From NCBI GenBank assembly GCA_019454045.1, contig SKCR01021106.1:98997-162996 (forward strand): 64,000 nucleotides of DNA. Direction: 5' to 3'. The notes under the pieces were generated by a model. It was given only the letters and a program-made list of their open reading frames with translations. It was not told where the DNA came from and did not search any database. Source of the stretch: Zanthoxylum bungeanum (taxonomy: Eukaryota; Streptophyta; Magnoliopsida; Sapindales; Rutaceae). Below are positions 33,194 through 42,938 of this stretch, in pieces. The position numbers and the translations under genes were made by a program. How positions within the stretch are numbered: position 1 is the first letter of the stretch; the number at the start of each line of letters is the position of its first letter.

Positions 33194-33716
33194 ACCCCAA
33201 CCAGCTTATTGCAAGTCTCTAGAAATTCAAGTGCAAAAAGAAAATAAGAATTAAACTAAATTAAAAAAAAAAACTATCTAAGCCACTTTCGTAGGGATCA
33301 AAATTGCATTTAGCGTATGCAATAAGCCTTTAAACCCCTTGGTGACCTTAGTGGACGAGTTATAGTCTCGTGAGGGCTTACAGTGATGACACCCACAAAC
33401 GTCATTCAAAACACATGCAATCATGCAAAAAAAAAATGAAATATTCCCAATAGTTACACATATTATTGTCCTCAAAGAATGCCTAGCAATGAAATCAGAG
33501 AACCTTCAAAGTACTTAATACAGCTCAAATCCAAGTTCTTGAATAGCTTAGCTAAGCCAGACTCACATTGTGTGTGTGTGTAAAGGTTCGTTCACAGCTC
33601 GACTCTTAAGTAATCCAACTCAATAATTTTGTTTAAAAATTGGGATCTGATGGGTCAAACCAACCTAGATATCTCAAATGTGCTCTGTAATTGTCTTTCT
33701 TTGCTCAATATGGTAT
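33194..33716 (-). other. H interior 3' end, non-coding
   Basis: This is the purine tract and upstream non-coding sequence of H. It holds a GTGTGTGTGTG microsatellite near 33573 and A-rich runs. No gene was recognised. Confidence 0.5.
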
Positions 33717-33867
33717 TGTAGGCACTGCATTTTTTGCATATAAGTCCCTATGATGATTCTCATTTGGAGACACTACCTTTTATGTCATGGAAGTCGCAGG
33801 AAACGGACGTCGGAAGGGGAAATTCAGAACAAGTATGTCATCAGATTCATTTCACAAGTTCACTGTT

Positions 33868-33955
33868 TTCGTTCGTGCTGCGTTCGTTGTTCGTTCGAAC
33901 GTCAAGCAGATTACGGGCGTTCGTGTAGCGTTCGAAGAGGCGTTCGAACGGTGTC
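33868..33955. repeat. CGTTCG palindrome cluster, inverted copy
   Basis: It contains CGTTCGTTGTTCGTTCGAAC, then GGGCGTTCGTGTAGCGTTCG and AAGAGGCGTTCGAACGG. Read in reverse it matches the units at 35476-35740. Confidence 0.8.
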
Positions 33956-34284
33956 GGTATTTCTGGTTTTGCTGCTAGCCTCACACCCAAGCCCAATTAG
34001 CCCACCAAAGCCCATAAAACACATCCAAATTAATAAAACACATATTTAACACATGGTGAAATTAAATAAAATCTAAAAATCACATACCAAATTAAAATAA
34101 ATATCAAATAAAATCATGCCTAATTAAAATCAATCAACAAATATTATATGCCTAAACAAAACAAATTAAATATATCATATTCCTAATCTAGCCAAGACAT
34201 GTCCCCCAATCAAATATTAGACTTTCCTTGTGAGACACCAATTGATTCCTTCCTATTCAAACAAGGAGAAACCCTAGCTCTTTG

Positions 34285-34294
34285 CCTATAAAAG
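34285..34294 (+). promoter_or_regulatory. Putative TATA box of the F LTR
   Basis: CCTATAAAAG, in the same context as E's CCTATATAAG at 11068-11077 on the minus strand. Confidence 0.6.
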
Positions 34295-35475
34295 AACCCA
34301 AAGCCAAGACACTTCCCCCTATCACATGGATACAAACCACAAAAATTCTGCAAGGCATTGACACCCTAGCTCATTCACACAGAAAACTCCTAGTTCATTC
34401 ACACAAGAAACACCCAAGCTCATTGACACAACTCTCCCTCACTCTCAATAACCGAAAATCACAAACCAAAGAACCCTCATTGCCTTGACCAAAACACATC
34501 CCGAATAGCCTCTTTACCTCACCAAAACAGTCCCCAAACCACACCATAACAGCAGCCCAAACCACACCCAAAACAGTCCCCAAATACACCAAGAACAGTA
34601 GCCTAAATACAGTAAACGTAGTGACCAGAAAATGTCACCGAAAGAACAGTAAAATATAGTAAAAACAGCAGCAAAACAGGGAGAACGACGACTCAAAACA
34701 GTGAGACAACGAACAAGAGCAGTGAACCAGTGAACCGGAGGAGTTGCGGAGTGTTAGCCCTTCCGACGATCGTGTACCGTACATCCGAGAGGTGATTTAA
34801 AAGGTTAGACCTGAGGCACTTTTTGATTTATTGTCATCCATTTTTTTTAATTGTTTTATTCGCATGAGAGTCGTTTGTGGATGCATGTTGTGGCTTTGAA
34901 TAAAATGGAAAATGTGTCGCCTCTTGTGGTATAATAGGATGGAAACCCGGAAATAAATTTCATAGCCGATTCCGAATGGACGGTAGTATGATCTATACTC
35001 GGGATACAACTCCACGTACCACTTGAGTAAACGGCGCATACTTCGTTTTATATTGTTATGATTTGTTTACTATTCGCTACTTGATTTATGCATGTTATTG
35101 GTTTATGTAATGATGAGATAAAGCGCATGGGCTTAGTAAGTGCGATTAATGGTCCTCTATTTTGAGAGGTTAAAATCCTTTACCACGATGCTTTGTCGCG
35201 CCGGATGATGTATATTCGATTGGATGTGAAATATGTTCAATCGGATACACGAAGGCCGATATCATTGTCTTCACTTTTTTATATAAGTATTGTGTTGTTT
35301 GCGCATGGGCTTAGTAAGTGCGATTAAAGGTCCTCTATTTTGAGAGGTTAAAATCCTTTACCCACGATACTTTGCCGCGCTTTTTAGCCCATCATTATTT
35401 ATTAGGTGTCATCTATTCATCCGTCCATGTATGTGTCATGTTGTTTACTGCATTTCGGAGGTCACTGCTGTGACC

Positions 35476-35740
35476 CCGTTCGAACACGTTTCAGAACGCC
35501 ACACGAACGCATGTTTTCTCTGTCTCAGCTCGTTCGAATGCATTTCGAACGCAACTCGAACGCGGATGCATTTTGCCTTATCATGCATCAGGTCTTATTT
35601 CCGTTCGAATGCGTTTTCCGAACGCCATACGAACGTGAGCATTGGTTTCATTTCCGTTCGAAACGCTTTTACGAACGCTATTCGAACGCGAACCTTCTAT
35701 TTACCGTTCGAATGCGGATACGAACGCCGTACGAACGCCC
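35476..35740. repeat. CpG-rich palindromic repeat, 5 units
   Basis: CCGTTCGAATGCG, then a 4-6 base gap, then CGAACGCCATACGAACGC, starts at 35476, 35530, 35601, 35654 and 35704. Units are spaced irregularly by 50-71 bp with unrelated filler. Each has an inverted TTCGAA core and two CGAACG half-sites. Confidence 0.88.
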
Positions 35741-36449
35741 ACTGTAAACAGGTCATCTTCCATCACAATCTAAGCATGGTTACTCATTTTGTCATTTCCC
35801 TTTTTGATTACTCATGTTCTCGCACTTAGTCATTCATTGTGTTCAGAAGGTTACATGTTCGTTTCCATGATGCATGTTTGCACAGTATTTACCTAATTAT
35901 GCTTCCGCATTCATCCATTCAACATGTTCATGAAGTTATATGCTTGCCGTTACTCCAATTTGCTTTCATTCGTGATTATACAATTATTATCTACTCTTAC
36001 TGGCATGCCCATGATCGAATGTGATGTGCTTATGACATTGTATGCTAGCTGTATTTATCTTTATGCATGCAAATTGGGACATAGATTATATGCAAATAGG
36101 TTGTATGCAAATATGAAAATGTGTTATAGGTGAACCTAGATGAACTTTTGATGTATGCATGCGAACTTAGGAGTAAATTATCCTTGGAAATAAATGTTGC
36201 TTAGGCTTGGTTGAATTATTGCACAAATCATTTTATTACAAGTGGCATAAGTAAGGGACCATTCCGAACCCAACGGTTTGAGGTCTTCCCTTGCGAGGGG
36301 TGAGTGTGGCCTTAAACTATTTCCCGGTTCACACCGGGTGGCGACTCCATTATTCTCCTGTTTTAGTCCCCCGCGGGCTACTCCGTACTCCCAACCGGGC
36401 CGCGAGCCCGGGACAGCATGCGTCGCCCAGTTTTTGTGTTCCCACAGTT

Positions 36450-36467
36450 TGGCGACTCCACTGGGGA
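36450..36467 (+). other. F primer binding site
   Basis: TGGCGACTCCACTGGGGA three bases after the LTR end, in the same arrangement as E. A look-alike (TGGCGACTCCATTATTCTCC) sits inside the LTR at 36339-36358. Confidence 0.72.
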
Positions 36468-37412
36468 TAGAGAATCGGCCCCGAAATAATGTCTTGTAAT
36501 ATTATGATTTTGCTTTAAGTTAACCGTTCTGTAGTGGGTTGAAAGGGGTTTAATCAAAGGCACTTTTAAGGCTAGGTAATGGTTTGGTGTCTTCCTTCAC
36601 TCACTACCTTTCTATAAGGAAAAGCTGTGAAGGCACCTAGATAATCATCTACTCGTAGCCTACTGTGATGGACTAATTTGGAGGACTCGTTGTTTATTTC
36701 TGACACCAAGCGATAAGAGCCTAAGAGGCTTGGGTACTTAATAGAGCCTCGCTCCACCCTCCCTCTGGGAATCTACAACAGGAAATCCATTTGACAGTCA
36801 GTCACACACTATAACTCGTTGGCACGTACCTTAAGATATAAAAAAGGTGTGCTCCCTTGGTCGCTCGAACCCTTGAGTGGGGAGACCTAGTTGTGGGGTA
36901 ATCCTTCGTCAGCGAGAGCCTTTGTCCACACCCCCGTAAACCCGCATGTGAACCTTAGTCATAGAACTAATAAGAATTATTTACTTGTGCTTGTGTTTGG
37001 GAACATGTTTGGTTGGATCCATTCGGACCTTTTGTCATGAGGTATGGGCTTGTTCGGCCATTTAAACTGGGACAAGAACATATCTTATGATGATTGGGCC
37101 AAAAGCTTCTAAAACGTCAATATGCCATTATATGTTTGTGTTTTGGAACATTATCATTTGGATACGGTTGGACTTCTTGCCATGAGATGTGAACTTGTTG
37201 GGCCATTTAAACTGGGATGAGTTCACTCCTATGACAGTTAGCCCAAAAGCTTCTAAAATGATGATGGGCCGATTTTTGTGAAAATTTTAATGAGTTTATA
37301 TATTTCTTGTATCGCATGCATATCATGCATCACATGCACCTCATGCATACATGCACCATGTTAAGCCCCTTTTGTCTTGAAAGCCATCATAGATACCCAT
37401 TGGTTAGAGAAG
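36468..37412 (+). other. F 5' leader
   Basis: Non-coding and very similar to E 14636-15540 in reverse. Includes the antisense 61-codon frame at 36572-36757 shared with E. Alternating CATGCAT-rich sequence lies near 37315-37350. Confidence 0.6.
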
Positions 37413-37654
37413 ATGGCAGACTTGTCAAAAGACTGAGCAGTCACCAAGAGAATTGGCTGAAGACTTAACCCAACGGGATAGGAAACTTAATCATGCATGC
37501 ATGCATACACGTAACGTATTTTTCATTCCTTTTTGTGTTTGTTTTGTTTTGTATTCACAGGTTTCAACGGAGAAAAAGAGAAAGCGGCAAATGCAAGCCA
37601 ACCAGAAGCATCAACGGTACAGTGTCAGCAGTTTTTAGGAATGAATCATAGGGT

Positions 37655-37765
37655 TGAGGCCCATATCAGTATCAGTTTGGGGGCGAGGCCCCTATCAGTA
37701 TTAGTTTGCGGGCGAGGCCCATATCAGTATCAGTTTAGGGCGAGCCCATATCAGTATCAGTCTGA
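37655..37765. repeat. 28-bp repeat remnant in F, about 4 copies
   Basis: GGCGAGGCCCATATCAGTAT units as in E 12165-12655, read from the other strand. Confidence 0.88.
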
Positions 37766-37775
37766 TATTAATCAC

Positions 37776-39212
37776 ATGGTTGAAGATTCACCGATGATGT
37801 ATGACTTGCACTTTATTAATTTGGGATTAATTAGATGAGAGAGATAATTAATCTGGGATTAATTACGGAGATATTTTATCTAGGATAAAATATCAATTAA
37901 AGAGAGAGAACGATTAATTTGGAATTAATCGATAAAATAATATATTCGATATATTATGCGAAATTGGATTTCGACGCGAAATTGAAATTGGATTTTAATT
38001 CGGGCGAACGAGTTAATTTAGAATTAACTCGTTAGCGATGTGAATAGTGATTTTCGCTAGGCATAATCATTTAATTACGTCGCAACGGAAAATTCGTTAA
38101 TTTGGAATTAGTAAACCCCAGCTCGAGAGTGTTTGCGAGCGCATTCGGATTTCGAATTCGAGTGCGGCACGCAAGTCATATCAAGCGTCAAATCACTAGT
38201 CACATCAAGCGTCAAATCACATGTCACTTTGAGTGATGTGACAATTTGATTGATTGATGTAGTAGTTGGAAAGCATTTAATTGCTTTTGCTTTTGACTTT
38301 TTCTTTTTGAAATTTGTAAAGGGTTTTGGTATTTGTTTTTTGGAAAAACAAATATAGTAAACACCTTTTACATTTTCTTTCTCTCTCTCTCCCATTCGGT
38401 TTCTAGGAAACCTTTTCTTCCCTCCACTTCTCTCTCGGCTTTGAGCCGTTTCTCCTTCTTCTTCAAGATCTTGGCTTGGACGTGAAAAGCAAGGAAGAAG
38501 ACAAAGTGCTAGCACACAAATGGGTTAATACAAAGGTGATAGGGCAGTGAACACATGTGCATGGAATCGTTTTTGAAGCTTGAAGCTTGGAGCTTCAATG
38601 GAGGTCATCAATGGCCGAATCTTTGAGGAGTAAAAGAGACCAAAACCGAGCAGTCCACTGCAAGGAGAAGCCACTGCCGAGCTTCAAGGAGGGCTGAAAA
38701 GGCTTGTGTTATTCATAGCATCCAAACCGATCATTATGAGTATGTTTCCGCCATTCTCCTTTGTGTATTCACATGCGTTTTTGTGCTTGATTTCATTCTT
38801 GGGACCTAATTAAAAACCAACAATGGTATCTTGAGCTTATATCAAACATGAAATTTTTAGGTTTTAAAATTGGGCAAAATCGATTTGAGCATGAATTGGT
38901 TAAATTGTTTGATTAAGTATGCTTGAATGAGGTTGAATTGAAGTTGTGCATGATCAATTTCAAGAAAATTGGATTGGATCAATTTTCCCCAAAAGCTTTG
39001 GCTTGGCCGAAAATGGATAAACCCTAATTGTCTTGGTAATTTTTGTTTTTTGATCATTGGATGACTTAAAACAATTGGGTAATGTTGATTTGAGGTTTAA
39101 TTGGATTGAATTTTGAATTGAACAATTTTTCCCCAAATTATGGCTTGGCCGAATTCATAGTGATATAAAAATTCATGGTGATTTTTTGATTTTGATTCAT
39201 TGGATATTTTTA
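37776..39212 (+). mobile_element. Element G: truncated A/C-type copia element, LTR end and leader
   Basis: 37779-38822 matches the last ~1 kb of the A LTR in reverse (GAAGATTCACCGATGA at 37782 corresponds to about 40732), ending CCAACA. A primer-site remnant TGGTATCTTGAGC starts at 38824. A leader similar to A's follows (TTAGGTTTTAAAATTGGGC, TTGATTCATTGGAT) to ~39212. The first ~1 kb of the LTR is missing where it meets F, and all coding sequence is missing. Confidence 0.8.
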
Positions 39213-39720
39213 TTTTGTGTGCATTAGTTTGACGTTTGTGGGTATCGTTGCTGTAAGCCCTCACAAGACTACAACTCGTCCACTAGGGACATCTAGGGGT
39301 TTATGTTATTTTCTTTAGTTGTTTTGCTCGAGGACTAGCAAAATGTTAGGTTTGGGGGTGTGATGAGTGGTAAATGTTTCACTATTTACCACTCATTTGA
39401 CCTAATATTTTGTATAGTTTCTTGGGTTTTATGAATGTTTTGATGTGTTTTGTGGTATTTTTTTAGATAAATAAGGTTTCATGACTCACTAGAACCAATT
39501 CAGGGTCAAACAGTCAAAAATGGACAAAAAGGGCAAAATGGTAATTTGGGCATCGCGACGCGCAGCAAATCCTGCGTCGTCACCGCTAACGTGCGCCGGA
39601 GTCCGCTAAAATACGCCGATGATTGCTAAAATGTGCTGAACACCTGTCAAAATTAGAGAAGTTTGCTATCATGTACATTTGCTAACATGCGCCTGCCACG
39701 TGTCATCATCACATGCTGCC
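39213..39720 (+). mobile_element. H-like gypsy 3' end (+), truncated by A
   Basis: GACGTTTGTGGGTATCGTTG and GTAAGCCCTCACAAGACTAC match H in reverse. CTCGAGGACTAGCAAAATGT is followed by the purine tract TTTGGGGG and the LTR start TGTGATGAGTGG (about 39358). The LTR contains CATCGCGACGCGCAGC and a degenerate run of GCTAA(A/C)xTxCGCC phrases (39588-39690). It is cut at 39720 by element A. Confidence 0.65.
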
Positions 39721-41741
39721 TATTGGGAAAATCTACGGTCCCGAGGATCGATTAAAGCGATGAAACATACATGTGAATACATCAAAGAAGTTGCGGAAAA
39801 CTTACATCGATCGGTTGAGGCGATGCGGTGAAGAACAAAACTTTTTAAGCCCTTTGAATATCCTCCAAGGGTCACGGCAGTCACTGTTTTTGGTCTCCAA
39901 AAATTCGTCCATGGATCATCTTCCAAGCTCCAAGATTTCGTGATGTGATTCCAAGCTCACGGGTGCGGTTTCCCTATCACCTTCACAAGACTCCATTATG
40001 TGCTAGCACTCTTGATTTTTGCCACAAAAATCATCAATTGCTTCTCATTGGCTCACGGTAATGGGCTGTGAAGGAAGAAGAAAATCAGCCCCTTTTGGGC
40101 GTGAGAGAGGGAGGAAGAAAGAGAATAGAGAATGTGTTGGTAGTTGGCAAAAAGTGTATCTAATACACTTATGAATTTCCAAAATTAATTTTCCTTATTT
40201 TTGCTTTCCAAAAGTCAAAGCATTAAAGATTTGCCAACAACTACCATCAATCAATCAATCAATCAAATTTTCACATCACTCAAAGTGACATGTGATTTGA
40301 CGCTTGATGTGACTAATGATTTGACGCTTGATGTGACTTGCGGGCCGCACTTGAATTCGAATTGCGAGTGCGCTCGCAAACACTCCTGGGCTCGGGTTCG
40401 CTAATTCCAAATTAACGAATTTTCCGTTGCGACGTAATTAAATAATTATGCCTAGCAAATTACTATTCACATCGCTAACGAATTAATTCTAAATTAACTC
40501 GTTCGCCCGAATTAAAATCTAATTTCAATTCCGTGTTGAAATCTAATTTCTTATAATATATCGAATATATTATTTTATCGATTAATTCCAAATTAATCGT
40601 TTTCTCTCTTTAAATGATATATTATCCCAGATAAAATATCTCCGCAATTAATCCGAGATTAATTTTCTCTCTCATTTAATTAATCCCAGATTAATAAAGT
40701 GTGAGTCATACGTCATCGGTGAATCTTCGGGAAGCGACCCATGAGATCCCCGGATATGTTGGCAGTAAATCCGGTCGTCGGACTATCTGAACACGTAAGT
40801 ACCTAGTACTACGTTTGTATCGATTTACAAGACAAGGTTGGCTTCTAGCAAAGCGCCATGCCGACCCAATTCTCCAGAAATATCCTTACAGGAATATACG
40901 ATCTATATCAGGCGTAGTATACGTAGTATTGCGTATTTCGATCCAGTATCGGATGTCACGTTCAAGGCCTGGGGCTGGAAATGTGTCTGCCCCGTACGAA
41001 GCACATATCGGATCTCTGGTAACTAGTCTCTATAATCGGATAAACATTACCTAGTCATAATATCCCGATAGCTGCAGCATATAAGAGAACGACTTCAGTA
41101 TCCTACGTGATCATCATCTCCATTATTACTGGAATGATACTTCCATCTCGACATCACACCCAACACACTACGATTCTCAAATATCCAGCAGAGGCGTACA
41201 CAGAACCTGTTAAAGCCCTGGACGACCAAAACCAAAGTACATTGATTGTCGCAAGTATTAGCGGTGCAAGTCTCAGGTTAAGACCAAATACACCTACCCT
41301 GATTCGGACTTCCATAGACACATTGTAACACTACCATTGGAATTCTGAGGGGTCTATCCAGAGCGAAGCTGTTTTCCGTACCATCGGTAAAACACAACCT
41401 CCTACTACACTTGCATGAGTATCCTATACCCAAATATATGAGAACTATGATGTTATGCCCTCACAACGCGCACTAGTGTAATACTAGTCTATTCACATTA
41501 TCGATGTCCAATCTCGATAATACTACAACTAGGGATATTTAATGATTAAACCTTTATGGATTGATACTGTCTCATATCATCTAAATCCAGGAACTAATCA
41601 TATGGACCTTTCATCATTTATACATCTTGGTGATCTAATCACAAATGATAAAAGAGCAATTTCCTTTGTCACATAGTTAATTTGAACAACAACACCATGA
41701 TCTGTACAAATAGTGACGCTATGGGTCATAACTGTCCAACA
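39721..41741 (-). repeat. A LTR, first copy, 2021 bp
   Basis: Starts TATTGGGAAAAT on the + strand, where the second copy has TGTTGGG. Ends TGTCCAACA at 41741. Very similar to 57215-59214, with about four differences in the first 220 bp. Confidence 0.92.
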
Positions 41742-42938
41742 ATCTCCCACTTGGCCTATAGCCAGTCACTCGAGTGTCCTACACCCAAACTATGTACGGT
41801 TCGCTCAAATTTCTTCTGAGAAATTCTTTCGTCGGCGGATTTGCATGATTATCATCTGATGCGATTTATTCGATCATCACATCGCCACGATATATGATCC
41901 GAACGAATCAGATGATATCGAAGTATATATCTAGATCGTTGATGAGACCATTAATTCTTTAGCATGTGCTGTAGCCTAGCTCAGCTGCTAACAGGACTAT
42001 ATCTAATCTAATTAGATTTTTATCAATCCAGAAGGCTTCTATTGCTGCCTCAGCTGCATCAATAATCCACTTTTGTTGTTTATTCGGTAACAATATCTTG
42101 CTTGGAAGATTTCCAGCTCACTGTTCCATTATTCAAACTTTATAGTACCGTTGTTACGACTTATAGTCATTATTATCAGTTTGGAAACTTGCAGCAGTGA
42201 TCCCAATCACTTCAAGTTCTCCTTCCCCACAGTATCATTAGTTCGTCTAAGATACTGAAGGATGTTCTTAACATCAATCCAATGACCATCGCTTGGATTG
42301 GCCCGATTGTGACTCCATATGCTCAAAACGTATGAGACACCAGGTCACGTATATTTTTCAATGTACGAGTTCTCGGAGAGTATTAACAACTTTTAAATCT
42401 ATCCCAGTAGATCTTTATTCCTAGAATAAAGGTTGTTTCTCCCAATAATTCTAAGGAGAATTTCTCGAAAGCCTAGCTTTCACCGATTGTATTTGGGAAT
42501 ATCATTTCCAAGAAATGATATAATTATCATTATTTATAGGACAGTCACTTTCAGTGCGCTCCCACTGACCCTCTTATATACACAAGAATCATTTTCGTTT
42601 TGAATTAAATCATACACCATTATGATTACATCAAAACAATCATTCCAAGAATTCAATGCTTGCATCAATCCATCCATGGATCGAATTAACTCGTAAACCT
42701 TGTTTGCTCATTTTTGTACGAAAAAACCGTTGGGAAGTTATAAACATCCTCCAAAAGGTTTCCATTAAGGAAAGCGGTTTCGGCATTACAGCTGCCATAT
42801 TTCATGAATGAAACATGCAGCATCAACAAGCATTATCCAAATGGATTTACCGTGGCAACAGGTAAAGGTTTCGTCGTAATCGACACAATCTTGATAATGA
42901 TACCTTTTCGCTACAAGCCTAGCTTAGCATGTTGGTAT
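41742..42938 (-). pseudogene. Element A RT/RNase H remnant, first copy
   Basis: The polypurine tract CCAAGTGGGAGAT (41742-41754) is followed by sequence colinear with C 21640-23045. For example, CAGTGCGCTCCCACTGACCC (42557) matches C near 22655, beside the RT active-site region. Frames are destroyed by many small deletions and insertions. The final GGTAT (42934-42938) is the target duplication of B. Confidence 0.8.

Larger units (their letters stand above)
31990..33716 (-). mobile_element. Element H: Athila-like Ty3/gypsy 3' end with 3' LTR
   Basis: The minus strand has about 520 bp of non-coding interior, a purine tract (GGTTGGGGT) and an LTR from TGTGATAAGTGC (33193) to ...GTAATCA (31990). 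The interior phrase GTAAGCCCTCACGAGACTAT matches the H-like piece at 39213-39720, which has TTTGGGGGTGTGATGAGTGG at the same junction. F interrupts the interior at 33717. No coding part is left. Assignment to the Athila group rests on general resemblance and is tentative. Confidence 0.6.
33717..36446 (+). repeat. F 5' LTR, 2730 bp, with novel central segment
   Basis: The start (33717-33810), the promoter region (about 34000-34300) and the end (about 36050-36446) match E's LTR. The parts at ~33860-33960 and ~35405-36050 do not, and they hold CGTTCGAA-type repeats. It has two of the larger E units (about 35120-35390) and only one 38-bp-type unit (36066-36110). Confidence 0.85.
33717..37775 (+). 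mobile_element. Element F: gag-less relative of E, 3' truncated
   Basis: The 5' LTR is 33717-36446 (TGTAGG...CCCACA), with the primer site TGGCGACTCCACTGGGGA at 36450-36467 and a leader nearly identical to E's. After ATGGCAGACTTGTCAAAAGA (37413) the sequence jumps at about 37435 to the segment that in E lies after gag (AGAATTGGCTGAAGACTTAA). About 1.7 kb including all of gag is therefore missing. It continues through the splice-acceptor-like tract and about four 28-bp repeats, then breaks at ~37775 against element G. The 3' LTR is absent. The 5 bases before it are GGTAT. Confidence 0.85.

Noticed and set aside
33712..33716. GGTAT before F read as a confirmed target duplication
   Set aside because: F's 3' end is missing, so no second copy can be compared; identity with B's TSD is probably coincidence.
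35406..35829. Overlapping + strand frames in the F LTR
   Set aside because: Arise from the CG-rich palindromic units; no conserved domain, and located inside an LTR.
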